From JARRQB01 sp965368585 (GTDB lineage: Bacteria; Pseudomonadota; Gammaproteobacteria; Chromatiales; Chromatiaceae), in NCBI GenBank assembly GCA_965368585.1, contig CBDUNM010000047.1, positions 1-29,453 on the forward strand: a DNA stretch of 29,453 bases, given 5' to 3'. Shown here piece by piece: positions 1-7,745 of the stretch; position 1 is the first letter of the stretch; each line of letters starts with the position of its first letter. The position numbers were made by a program, and so were the translations under genes. The notes under the pieces are model-generated. The model searched no databases, was not told where the DNA came from, and saw only the letters and a list, made by a program, of their open reading frames with translations.

Positions 1-732
1 AGCTTCCAGTTCCAGGGTATTGACGAACTTGTGGTGCACGCCCGGATCGACCATATACTCCAGCATACGTCTTGAAGCTCGGGGGCTGATCAGCCGACCG
101 GTGGCCATGCGATAGTAAAATCTTGCCACCTGCGTCGCTGTTGCGCCGTGTGAAATACCATTCATCGGATCTGGCCGGCGCCGGCCTTTTTTTGCATAGC
201 GCTTGCCCACCCACAATCCACCCCCCATGTTCTCATCGTAGAACTTGAAGCGCGAGTCCTTGAGTATGGCATTGACCCTGTCCAGGCCACCTAGGCGATC
301 AGAAACACGAGCGGCCGCCTTGTTACTCGAGCTGCGGATCATATGGTTGAGGTCCTGGTCAAGTTGTTCGTCCAACTTCAGCCGGCCGCTTTCCAAAGCA
401 TCCACCGCCGCCAGCAGGATCGCGATCTTGGGTAGGCTGGCGGCATACATCATCTTGTTGCCGTTGATCCGCGCAAAGCGCGGTTTAACCGGGTCACTGA
501 TATCCACCAATGCCACGGCGAGTTTTTTACGCTTGATCAGTTTTGCCCAGCCCGGGCGTTCACGCACACTCAGTTCAAGACTCGATTGTAGTCGACGGTC
601 CAAGGTCTTACCCAGAGGCTGCCACTTCTCGTCCTCCACCTGTACCGGCAAGGTGGGTGCTGCTTCACCGCCACGCGAGATGTCGCCCGCCGTTATTCCC
701 GCCACAATAACCAGACCCACGAGGATATTCAT
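1..732 (-). CDS. Exported serine hydrolase, beta-lactamase/DD-peptidase fold (C-terminus cut by window)
   Basis: The frame is open from an ATG at 732 to base 1 with no stop, so 244 codons are visible and the C-terminus is missing. The N-terminus (MNILVGLVIVAGITAGD) is hydrophobic and looks like a signal peptide. The nucleophile motif SLPK is at residues 99-102, preceded by YAA, and an SxN-type motif (SSN) is at 135-137. Both are hallmarks of the class A beta-lactamase/penicillin-binding fold, whose serine attacks beta-lactams or peptidoglycan peptides. The third motif (KTG-like) would lie outside the window. It sits 14 bases downstream of the transporter gene on the same strand, so the two are probably co-transcribed. 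A second serine hydrolase with the same motif set lies at 5340-6656. The substrate is unknown; a true beta-lactamase is less likely than a cell-wall or peptide hydrolase. Confidence 0.8.
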   Translation of the reverse strand, partial: MNILVGLVIVAGITAGDISRGGEAAPTLPVQVEDEKWQPLGKTLDRRLQSSLELSVRERPGWAKLIKRKKLAVALVDISDPVKPRFARINGNKMMYAASLPKIAILLAAVDALESGRLKLDEQLDQDLNHMIRSSSNKAAARVSDRLGGLDRVNAILKDSRFKFYDENMGGGLWVGKRYAKKGRRRPDPMNGISHGATATQVARFYYRMATGRLISPRASRRMLEYMVDPGVHHKFVNTLELEA

Positions 733-746
733 TGGCTTACGACTTG

Positions 747-2189
747 TTACTCAGAATGTGACAACCGCCGGTGTTCGCGCACGACTAGAATCGCCAGCGC
801 CAACCAGATCAGAATGAGTACTAGGTTAAAGGCCAAGAATTCCCCGATATCCAGCTGCAACATGCGGGTACCGATCAGTACCGTCAACGCCGCAAGCCCG
901 TCACCGAAACGCACACACAGGGTATCGATGGCGACCTTGGCCTTATAAATCATCTCCCGGCTGGCGGGCAACCACAGCACCTGCCGGGCCGTGTTGTTAA
1001 CGGAATAGTTGGTGGCGTTTTCGACGATCTTGGCAGTGGTAATGATCGACAGTGCATTGCTGGCGGCCATGGCGCCGTAGGAAATCAGGGATACCAGTGG
1101 CGGCGCCAGCATCAGGGCGCCGAACCCGCCAGCCCGCTGCAGACGCGATACCACAAAGGCCTGCAACAGCAAGCCCGTCAGATTCACCCAGAAATACAAA
1201 TTGCTGTAAAACGCTGATGTTCCGTCCTTGATGCCGGCAGCGGTACTGACGCCTTCTGCCGCCAATGCCTGCTGCACGGCGCCAAACAGAATATTTTCAC
1301 CGTTAGTCATCACCCAGAACATGATGAATATCATGAACGCGGTGGTACGCAGATAATAGGTTTCCCAGATAAGGCGATAGGCGCCTCTTCCGTCAGCGGC
1401 TGCCGGTTGCTCGCTCCGTACTGAGCCGGCGTGGGACTTGGTCACTCCGTGGCGATCCACATAGCGCGCCACTCCCAGTGCCATGCCCAGCGGGACGGTT
1501 GCGTACAGCAGCAGATCCAACGTTTCCACCTGCCAGTGTTTGACCAGCTGTTCGGACATCCAGGAACCGGCCACCGCACCCGCGGATGCACCCACGGCAA
1601 TCAACGGAAACAACCTTTTGCCACGTTCCTCACCATACAAATCTGCCGCGACCGACCAGAATTGGGCCACCAGGGTGACGGCGAAGATCCCCACCCAGAC
1701 GTAAAATACGACGCCCAAATAGGGAATGTGAACAAGCGCATGGCCCGGATGAAAAATCCAGAACAGTACCAGCGTTAACAGAAAGAAAAGCCCCACACGG
1801 CCCACCAGTTGCCGTCGGGTCCAGCTTTCGGTGAGGCGGGCATAAAACGGGATCAGCAACAACAGCGTCATGGTCTGGGCGAAGCTCGAATAGGCCTTAA
1901 CCTCCATCTTGGACAGATCGCCAATCACCGATACCGCGAGCCAGCCTTCGCGCACCGGCTTGATGAAGTAGTAGGCGGTGAGTACCAGGAATATATTGGT
2001 CAGCAACAAAAGCGCAGGACCGGCCTCGCCCGCTCGAACCTCGGTGAACAGGCGCAACCAGCGGTGCAGTACGCCGCATTCCGCGCTCGGAAGAGGAGCA
2101 GCCAGGGGGCGATGATCTGCTTTGCTGTCCAGGTAACTCAAATCAATTCCGGAACATTGGTCGATGAGTAAGCGTCGCGCAGCGCACAA
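747..2189 (-). CDS. Nucleotide transporter-like membrane protein (ATP/ADP translocase, NTT/TLC family)
   Basis: About 480 residues with roughly 11-12 hydrophobic segments. The first reads LLLLTNIFLVLTAYYFIKPV, the typical entry helix of ATP/ADP translocase (Npt/TLC) proteins. A later stretch with KIVENATNYSVNN, ARQVLWLP and YKAKVAIDT matches the conserved core of that family. Known members exchange ATP, ADP or other nucleotides across the inner membrane; free-living bacteria carry relatives of unproven substrate, often listed as MFS transporters. The start is unsure: 2189 is a TTG without a clear ribosome site, and another TTG at 2141 has GGAA about 5 bases upstream. Either leaves a ~40-55 residue hydrophilic N-terminus. 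The serine hydrolase at 1-732 follows after 14 bases, and the divergent neighbour encodes an ATP-binding phosphotransfer protein. Family assignment is good; substrate and direction are unknown. Confidence 0.78.
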   Translation of the reverse strand: MCAARRLLIDQCSGIDLSYLDSKADHRPLAAPLPSAECGVLHRWLRLFTEVRAGEAGPALLLLTNIFLVLTAYYFIKPVREGWLAVSVIGDLSKMEVKAYSSFAQTMTLLLLIPFYARLTESWTRRQLVGRVGLFFLLTLVLFWIFHPGHALVHIPYLGVVFYVWVGIFAVTLVAQFWSVAADLYGEERGKRLFPLIAVGASAGAVAGSWMSEQLVKHWQVETLDLLLYATVPLGMALGVARYVDRHGVTKSHAGSVRSEQPAAADGRGAYRLIWETYYLRTTAFMIFIMFWVMTNGENILFGAVQQALAAEGVSTAAGIKDGTSAFYSNLYFWVNLTGLLLQAFVVSRLQRAGGFGALMLAPPLVSLISYGAMAASNALSIITTAKIVENATNYSVNNTARQVLWLPASREMIYKAKVAIDTLCVRFGDGLAALTVLIGTRMLQLDIGEFLAFNLVLILIWLALAILVVREHRRLSHSE

Positions 2190-2338
2190 CGGCAGCCGCC
2201 ATCATTGGTCTGTACTAATTCCACGTTGAACGACGCGGATAAGGCCGGCTTTAGCCGACGGGCGGCGAGCCGATAATGGTTGAGGAGTTTCCGCGTATGG
2301 ATCGCGAGGTAGTCGGCAAGGTCCTGCAATTCTGCGCA

Positions 2339-2399
2339 CCGTAAAAGGCAGACGCTACGCGTCTTCCGTAAAAAAACCGCCTGTTTGCGCTGTTACTAT
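2339..2399. promoter_or_regulatory. Repeat cluster and possible promoter in the divergent control region
   Basis: A perfect inverted repeat AGACGC-TAC-GCGTCT (2350-2364) is framed by two direct copies of CCGTAAAA (2339-2346 and 2366-2373). About 20 bases further on, TACTAT (2394-2399) could be a -10 box for the rightward gene starting at 2437; no good -35 box is visible. The arrangement looks like an operator for a dimeric regulator placed just ahead of the promoter. The regulator is not identifiable. The rest of 2190-2436 holds no supported gene. Confidence 0.35.
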
Positions 2400-2436
2400 C
2401 GACCGCCGACGGGATTACCTGAAGGACTTGCCCGTC

Positions 2437-5343
2437 ATGTCTAAGACCCGTTTTTTTACGCTGCTGCTGCTTTCCGCGCCCCTGGTGGCGTTAGGCGCCA
2501 CCGCCGGTTCGCCAGTGAAACCACCTCCGGAAGTCGAACTGGTCGAGGCACGCAAACTGGTCGAAAGAATGAAAAACAGTGAACGCGGTCCCTATACCCG
2601 GATCCGTTGGTTCTGCAAGGACGGCTCGGTGCTGCCGCCGACCGCATTCGCCTGCAGCCAACGTGGCGGCGGCCGCCAACACGCGCAGTATTCAACGGAA
2701 AGACAGCAGCTGGCGGCCCTTGGGTGGCATGTGGGCACCGTGTTCGCGGCCCTGCCCTGGGAAGAATTCTGGGGCGATAAACCACGCCGCCAGCGGTTGC
2801 GCGAACTCCCCCTGGAGCGGTTCATGGTGGACAACAACGACGGCTGGGTACTGCATCACGCCCAGCATTATCGTGGCCGACTTCAAATAGAAGACGAGGA
2901 AGCCGCGGGACGAGCGTTGTTGCTGCGGCTGATGGATCAACGAGAATGGGTGGCGCAAAACCTTCTGCTGGTGCTGAAACTCGCGCAGACAGTACCACAG
3001 GCCGACAACGAGGACGGCGTTTACCAGGTCCGCAATCTGGCGCAAACCGTCGCGGAACGAGACTCCAGCTTTACCCGCCTGCGCATCGAAATCCACTCCA
3101 GTCCGAGTCCAGACAGCGCCAGACGCGTCCGCGCCTGGCTCGCGGCCCGCCCCGAGTTAATCGGCGAGTTACGCCGTGACGCAGTAACGCTGGCCACCGG
3201 GCTGGATGAACTCTATGGCGAGGCGGCACGTCAGGCACGGTTGAAAAAGGCGGAGAAAGCTCTGAAACGCAGCTTGCCGCAGGTAGCAGAGCTGCTGGCC
3301 GGCGCGCGCCAGCAGGCCGGCATTGCGCGCCTCGCAGACCTGACCCATGCCATGGTGATCCTGCGCGGACGGATCCCGACAGAGGATCCGGCAAGCTCTT
3401 TGTACCGTATCAATCTAATGCAGGCGCTTTCCACCGAGGTGCGCGTGGCAGCATCGGAAATACTGTTACAAACGGATCTGCGGCGCAAAGAGCTACTGCT
3501 CCTTGCCGTCAATCTACTGCAGGGAGCCTGGGCTTCCGGTCTGCTATCCGACGGTGAGCGCCAGGCGCTGGAGCAACCCCTGCATACTCTGGCGCAACTG
3601 GAAAATGCCTCCGGGAGCGAGTATTCGTGGGCGGCGCGGCGTCTCTCACTGGCCGCCGGCTGGGCGACGCTGACAGTGCGTTACACTTTTGCGGAGGCGC
3701 TGTCGCGCTACGTCGCACTGGACCAAGGCGCGGAACGGTTTATCGACGATACGCTGCGCGCATCGGTGCTGCTGCCGCTGGGCGATGTGGCCCATCGACT
3801 GGCCCTCGATGGTGCCGCCGTGGCTGGTCTGTCGCACCATCTTTTCGGCAATCGTACCGGCCGCTTGCTGGGGATCAACCCCGGTGTGGCACGTGCACGT
3901 CTGCGGGTGATGAGTAGTGAGGATCTGGCGCGCGGTCGGCAACCTGCCGCCGACGAAATCGCGGTGTTACCGGAAACCGTCGCCGAACTCACGCCGGTTG
4001 CCGGCATTCTCACTCTGGGCGAAGGCAACCCTTTGTCCCATGTACAGATGTTGGCACGTAATCTCGGGATCCCCAATGTGGTGGTCAGTCCCGAACTGCT
4101 GACAGATTTAAAACTGGCAAACGGTCAGCCGGTGTTGCTGGCGGTGTCCGCCGATGGCCGCGTCTACCTGGAACGCCAGTCTGACCTGCCGCCGATTTTG
4201 CAATCGGCGCAACGGCCGGCAGCATCGGTCGCGCCTGAGTTGCTCGCACCGCCGACACCGGATCTCGCGTACAAGTACCCGATACCCTTAGCTGCACTGC
4301 ATGCCGGATTGTCGGGCAAAGTGGTCGGGCCCAAGGCTGCCAATATCGGCGAACTGGCACGCCGCTTCCCCGCTCGCATCGCCGCGGCGGTCGCCCTGCC
4401 GTTCGGTGTTTTTGCCGACTATACCCGGGAGCAACGCGCGCAGGTCGCTGCGGCCTACTCCCGCTACCGTGATGGAAAACTCGATCAGGCAGGGCTGGAT
4501 GCCGTATTGGACCGGGTGCGCGGTGAAGTCAGTTCGCTGTCGCTGGAAACCGACTTGCGGCACACGCTCGCTACCGTCATGGAGCGGACCTTCGGCCCGC
4601 CCGGAACCTATGGCGTGTTCGTGCGCTCCGATACCAACGTGGAGGATCTGCCGCAATTCACGGGTGCCGGACTCAACGAAACCGTACCCAACGTCGTCAG
4701 TCCGGATGCACAGCTCGCCGCGATACCGCGTGTCTGGTCCTCGGTGTATTCGCGCCGCGCCATGGCCTGGCGTGGCCGTATTCTGAAACATCCTGAGCAG
4801 GTGTTTGCTTCTATCCTGCTGATGAAAAGCATCGCCGCGGAAAAGTCGGGCGTGTTGGTAAGCAGGAACCTGTACGGCCCTACCGACGGTCTCACCGTAT
4901 CCACTGCCTGGGGCGTCGGTGGCGCCGTGGACAACGAAAGTGCGGCTACGCGGGTATTGCACAACGATGGCGGCAGCCTGTTGCTGGCGGAAGCCAAAGC
5001 CGCCTACCAACGTGCCGTGGATCCTAACGGCGGCGTAGGCTGGATACCTGCACCCAGCGGCCCGGTATTGACGGCATCCGAACAGAATGATCTGCGTTCA
5101 TTGGCCGCTGAAGTTGTCACGCAGTATCCCCCCGTACTGGACGATGAAGGCCGGCCACTGCCGTGGGATATCGAATTCGCCTTCGCTGACGGAAAACTCT
5201 GGTTGTTGCAGATTCGGCCCTTGGTGCAACGCGGCCATGTGGAAGCAGGCAGACTGATCGACAGCGTGTTACCCGAGCCTTCACCGGAAGCGTCGGTCGA
5301 CCTGCATGCGGCGCCATACTCAACTGCTGGCATCCAACGATGA
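2437..5343 (+). CDS. Exported PEP/pyruvate-binding domain protein (dikinase-like, GWD-type domain order)
   Basis: The ATG at 2437 is chosen because AAGGA (2422-2426) lies 10 bases upstream; a TTG at 2428 is too close to it. The 968-residue product begins with a signal peptide (MSKTR, then FFTLLLLSAPLVALGATA). Residues ~30-480 are a mostly helical domain I do not recognise. Next comes a PEP-utilising phosphohistidine domain, with His535 in the motif PLSHVQMLARNLGIPN. The last ~350 residues are a PPDK/PEP-synthase ATP-binding domain, with Lys633 in GPKAANIGEL, Arg730 in VRSDTNVEDL, Glu913 in WDIEFAF, and QIRPL at the end. Histidine domain before ATP domain is the order in glucan water dikinases, not in PEP synthase, which also needs a PEP-binding TIM barrel that is absent here. 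The only two cysteines I find are Cys60 and Cys73, which fits a disulfide outside the cytoplasm. The acceptor substrate is unknown. The stop overlaps the next start by 4 bases. Confidence 0.82.
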   Translation: MSKTRFFTLLLLSAPLVALGATAGSPVKPPPEVELVEARKLVERMKNSERGPYTRIRWFCKDGSVLPPTAFACSQRGGGRQHAQYSTERQQLAALGWHVGTVFAALPWEEFWGDKPRRQRLRELPLERFMVDNNDGWVLHHAQHYRGRLQIEDEEAAGRALLLRLMDQREWVAQNLLLVLKLAQTVPQADNEDGVYQVRNLAQTVAERDSSFTRLRIEIHSSPSPDSARRVRAWLAARPELIGELRRDAVTLATGLDELYGEAARQARLKKAEKALKRSLPQVAELLAGARQQAGIARLADLTHAMVILRGRIPTEDPASSLYRINLMQALSTEVRVAASEILLQTDLRRKELLLLAVNLLQGAWASGLLSDGERQALEQPLHTLAQLENASGSEYSWAARRLSLAAGWATLTVRYTFAEALSRYVALDQGAERFIDDTLRASVLLPLGDVAHRLALDGAAVAGLSHHLFGNRTGRLLGINPGVARARLRVMSSEDLARGRQPAADEIAVLPETVAELTPVAGILTLGEGNPLSHVQMLARNLGIPNVVVSPELLTDLKLANGQPVLLAVSADGRVYLERQSDLPPILQSAQRPAASVAPELLAPPTPDLAYKYPIPLAALHAGLSGKVVGPKAANIGELARRFPARIAAAVALPFGVFADYTREQRAQVAAAYSRYRDGKLDQAGLDAVLDRVRGEVSSLSLETDLRHTLATVMERTFGPPGTYGVFVRSDTNVEDLPQFTGAGLNETVPNVVSPDAQLAAIPRVWSSVYSRRAMAWRGRILKHPEQVFASILLMKSIAAEKSGVLVSRNLYGPTDGLTVSTAWGVGGAVDNESAATRVLHNDGGSLLLAEAKAAYQRAVDPNGGVGWIPAPSGPVLTASEQNDLRSLAAEVVTQYPPVLDDEGRPLPWDIEFAFADGKLWLLQIRPLVQRGHVEAGRLIDSVLPEPSPEASVDLHAAPYSTAGIQR

Positions 5344-6656
5344 AATACACATTGATCACAATACTGGCGCTGCTGGGCTGTGCATCCACCAACTTGCCCG
5401 CCTATCCGCTTGACGGGAGTGATGCCGGCATCCGGCGTCTGGCGGGTTACCGCCTGGCCCAGACACGCGCTACCGGCGCCAAACTGCCGGCAGGTGCGTT
5501 GTTGGGTATCGATGACATTCGTCTGCGTCTACTGGAGAAGGCGGATTGGGATCTGGACACAACTGCCCAGGACTCTGGTTTGCAGGCGGCGCTGAAAAAA
5601 ATGTTCGGCAACCGCGATCCTTCCTACGGCATCACGCTGATCGATTTCACCGACCAGAACGATATCCGCTGGGCGGGCCTGCGCGAAACCCGGACCCAGG
5701 CACCCGGCAGTGTCGGTAAGGTGCTCTGCATGCTCGCTTTGTTCGACGGATTGCAGCGCGCCTTTCCTGACATCACGGACCGGCAGCGCGTTTTGCGCGA
5801 ACATGTGGTGCAGGCCGGAGACTGGGTCATCAGTGACCAGCACAAAGTGCCGCGCTTAGAGGCTGGCGCCGATCGGCTGCGTTTCGCCATTATAACGCCG
5901 GGTGAACGTTTTACCCTGGCCGAGTGGTTGGATCATATGGTATCCGCTTCCGCCAATGCCGCGGCCAGCACCATCTGGAAGGAAGCCATGTTGTTGCGGG
6001 TGTTTGGCAATCGTTATCCGCCGTCACCCGAACAGGAGGCTGACTACTTCCGCCTCACGCCCCGCAAAGACCTGGGAGTACTGGCACAGGCGATTATCAA
6101 CGACCCCCTGTTTGCCGCGCAGTTGGATACCGAGGTGTTGAAAGTAGGCAACTTCTGGACCCGCGTCGGAAAACAGAACGTCCCCGGACCGGGTGGCTCC
6201 AGTGCCACGCCAAGGGCGCTGGCACGTTTTCTGTTGCGGCTGGAGCAGGGCAGGCTGGTGGACGCCTGGTCAAGCCTGGAAATGAAACGTTACCTGTATA
6301 TGACAAAGCGCCGTTATCGGTTCGTGTATGCGCCCGAACTGAGTGACGCGGCCGTGTACTTCAAGAGTGGCTCCTTGTACCGCTGCAAACCGGAAACGGG
6401 ATTTGCCTGCGGCAAGTACATGGGTAATGTGGAAAACGTCATGAACTCCATCGCGATTATCGAATCACCGGCCAAGCCCGACCATGCGCAACGGCGCTAT
6501 CTGGTAGCCCTGACCTCCAACGTGCTGCGCAAGAACTCCGCCTGGGATCATGGCCGCATCGGTGCCGCCATCGAAGAACTGGTGAGAAACGGCAATGCCG
6601 TGGTACGAGAAACGGGCAGCGTGGTCGATATCAAGGCCTCCGGCATCAGCGACTAA
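5340..6656 (+). CDS. Putative lipoprotein serine hydrolase, beta-lactamase/DD-peptidase fold
   Basis: The start ATG overlaps the stop of the dikinase-like gene (ATGA), so translation is probably coupled. The 438-residue product starts MKYTLITILALLGC, a short signal with a lipobox-like LLGC (Cys14), so it may be a lipoprotein; leucine at -2 is not ideal. All three motifs of the serine beta-lactamase/PBP fold are present and correctly spaced: SVGK at 124-127, SAN at 204-206 and KSG at 342-344. Cys349 and Cys357 follow the KSG and could form a disulfide. The family cleaves amide or ester bonds, usually in peptidoglycan or beta-lactams. It is longer than class A beta-lactamases (~290 residues) because of an extra ~100-residue N-terminal part. 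The substrate is unknown; the tight linkage suggests that it acts with the exported dikinase-like protein. Confidence 0.82.
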   Translation: MKYTLITILALLGCASTNLPAYPLDGSDAGIRRLAGYRLAQTRATGAKLPAGALLGIDDIRLRLLEKADWDLDTTAQDSGLQAALKKMFGNRDPSYGITLIDFTDQNDIRWAGLRETRTQAPGSVGKVLCMLALFDGLQRAFPDITDRQRVLREHVVQAGDWVISDQHKVPRLEAGADRLRFAIITPGERFTLAEWLDHMVSASANAAASTIWKEAMLLRVFGNRYPPSPEQEADYFRLTPRKDLGVLAQAIINDPLFAAQLDTEVLKVGNFWTRVGKQNVPGPGGSSATPRALARFLLRLEQGRLVDAWSSLEMKRYLYMTKRRYRFVYAPELSDAAVYFKSGSLYRCKPETGFACGKYMGNVENVMNSIAIIESPAKPDHAQRRYLVALTSNVLRKNSAWDHGRIGAAIEELVRNGNAVVRETGSVVDIKASGISD

Positions 6657-6744
6657 GGTGTGAAGTCGCAGGTAGCGCCGGCCGAATCATTCCCACGCGG
6701 CCGTTTGCCGTCGCGCGATTTGGCCCAAGCGATCCGCTGATAAC

Positions 6745-6761
6745 CGGGCTCTTCGGGCCCG
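6745..6761 (+). terminator. GC-rich hairpin after the serine hydrolase gene
   Basis: CGGGCTCTTCGGGCCCG can fold into a 7-bp stem (two of the pairs are G-T or next to the loop) with a TTC loop, 88 bases after the stop at 6656. No run of T follows, so it is at best a weak or factor-dependent terminator, or a structured 3' end. The remaining bases of 6657-6868 show nothing else I can name. Confidence 0.3.
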
Positions 6762-6868
6762 CCAGCTTTAGCGACCGTGCCTATTGGTCACACCGACGAA
6801 ACGGAGCAGCGGCGCGTTTGCGGCCCTCCCAGCGGGTAATGCCAGAAAGCCATACGGCCCCGCCGGCA

Positions 6869-6877
6869 TGCTATAGT
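6869..6877 (+). promoter_or_regulatory. Candidate extended -10 promoter
   Basis: TGcTATAGT matches the extended -10 consensus TGnTATAAT at all but one position. No convincing -35 box lies 16-18 bases upstream, which extended -10 promoters can tolerate. Transcription would start near 6884, giving a leader of about 44 bases before the ATG at 6928. Confidence 0.4.
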
Positions 6878-6927
6878 TGAGCGGTCGGCAGTGCCCGCCG
6901 GCAGCGCAGGCCGGTTGGAGAAACGGC

Positions 6928-7320
6928 ATGAAATATTTTTACGTATTACTACTTGCTGCACTCGTCTCCGTCACTGCGGTAGCGCAGGATGAACGCGACA
7001 ATACCGAAACCTATTTCCCGCAACAGCTCAGCGCCAAGGAGCTGCTGATTCATTGTGCCTCCAGCTCCCTGACTGACCGTGGACGGCGGCGACAGAGATA
7101 TTGCGCAGGCTTTGTCAGCGGGATCGAGGAAGCTGTCCGGCTATTGATGAACAACTCGCACGAACCCCTGAGTAAATTCTGCATTCCCCCGAGAGCGACG
7201 GCGCGCCAATTCAGGGACGCCTATATCAGATATGCAGGACGCCCGAACACAGACCTCGGCCAGCCTGCGGCCCTGGTCGTCGTCAAGGCGCTGCAATATG
7301 CCTATTCCTGCCCGCAGTGA
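6928..7320 (+). CDS. Exported Rap1a/Tai-like small protein
   Basis: A GGAG at 6917-6920, seven bases before the ATG, fixes the start at 6928; the longer open frame from 6877 would hide the signal peptide. The 130-residue product has a clear signal sequence (MKYFYVLLLAALVSVTAVAQ), leaving a mature domain of about 110 residues. That domain shows the Rap1a/Tai pattern: ELLIHC, then YCAGFVSGIEEAV, then FCIPP, then an alanine-rich helix and a terminal YSCPQ. Its four mature cysteines probably form two disulfides. The founding members, Rap1a and Rap2a of Serratia, are periplasmic immunity proteins against the type VI amidase effectors Ssp1 and Ssp2. No effector or secretion gene is nearby, so an immunity role cannot be assumed; many genomes carry stand-alone members. 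Confidence 0.72.
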   Translation: MKYFYVLLLAALVSVTAVAQDERDNTETYFPQQLSAKELLIHCASSSLTDRGRRRQRYCAGFVSGIEEAVRLLMNNSHEPLSKFCIPPRATARQFRDAYIRYAGRPNTDLGQPAALVVVKALQYAYSCPQ

Positions 7321-7493
7321 TACCGTCGCGCGGCAAACGATATCGACCGTAGAAGAAGCTGAGCTTGCTCGGCGCAATCGCGATTCAAAGCAATCATCGG
7401 CGGCTCGATGCGGCGTCGCACGATGGCATCCCAGGAGACGGTGGCGGCAGTCCGCGCCATGCAACAAGACCCGTCGGTCTTGTACGGAAGTAC

Positions 7494-7742
7494 TCAATGT
7501 ATCGTCGGTCGTGACTTCAGGGGCTGGATCAGATGCTCGAGTCCATTGATCTTGATTTCCAGAGCGAGCGCCATCAGGGCGCCTAACTTGCTGTCCGGAA
7601 ACCCCTTACCGGCGAACCACAGCAGATAGTTCTCCGGCAAATCGATCAGTATTCGCCCTTTGTACCTGCCGAACGGCATTTCGTACTTGGCCAGCTTGGC
7701 GAGATCTTCCTTGTCGAAAGACTGCGTCAGGGAGTCAGCCAC
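7494..7742 (-). CDS. DUF3820 family protein
   Basis: Eighty-two residues, soluble, with the recognisable core MPFGRYKGRILIDLPENYLL, then WFAGKGFPDSKLG and a C-terminal helix. This matches DUF3820, a small family widespread in proteobacteria that has been linked to quorum-sensing-regulated virulence in Pseudomonas; its molecular activity is unknown. The gene begins 3 bases after the stop of the DEAD-box helicase on the same strand, so the two form an operon, which suggests a role connected with RNA. The stretch 7321-7493 between it and the Rap1a-like gene (convergent) shows no gene and no clear terminator. Confidence 0.8.
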   Translation of the reverse strand: MADSLTQSFDKEDLAKLAKYEMPFGRYKGRILIDLPENYLLWFAGKGFPDSKLGALMALALEIKINGLEHLIQPLKSRPTIH

Positions 7743-7745
7743 GTT

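Noticed and set aside
2138..2329. Leftward 63-codon frame between the transporter and the dikinase-like gene
   Set aside because: TTG start, no ribosome site and overlap with the transporter N-terminus.
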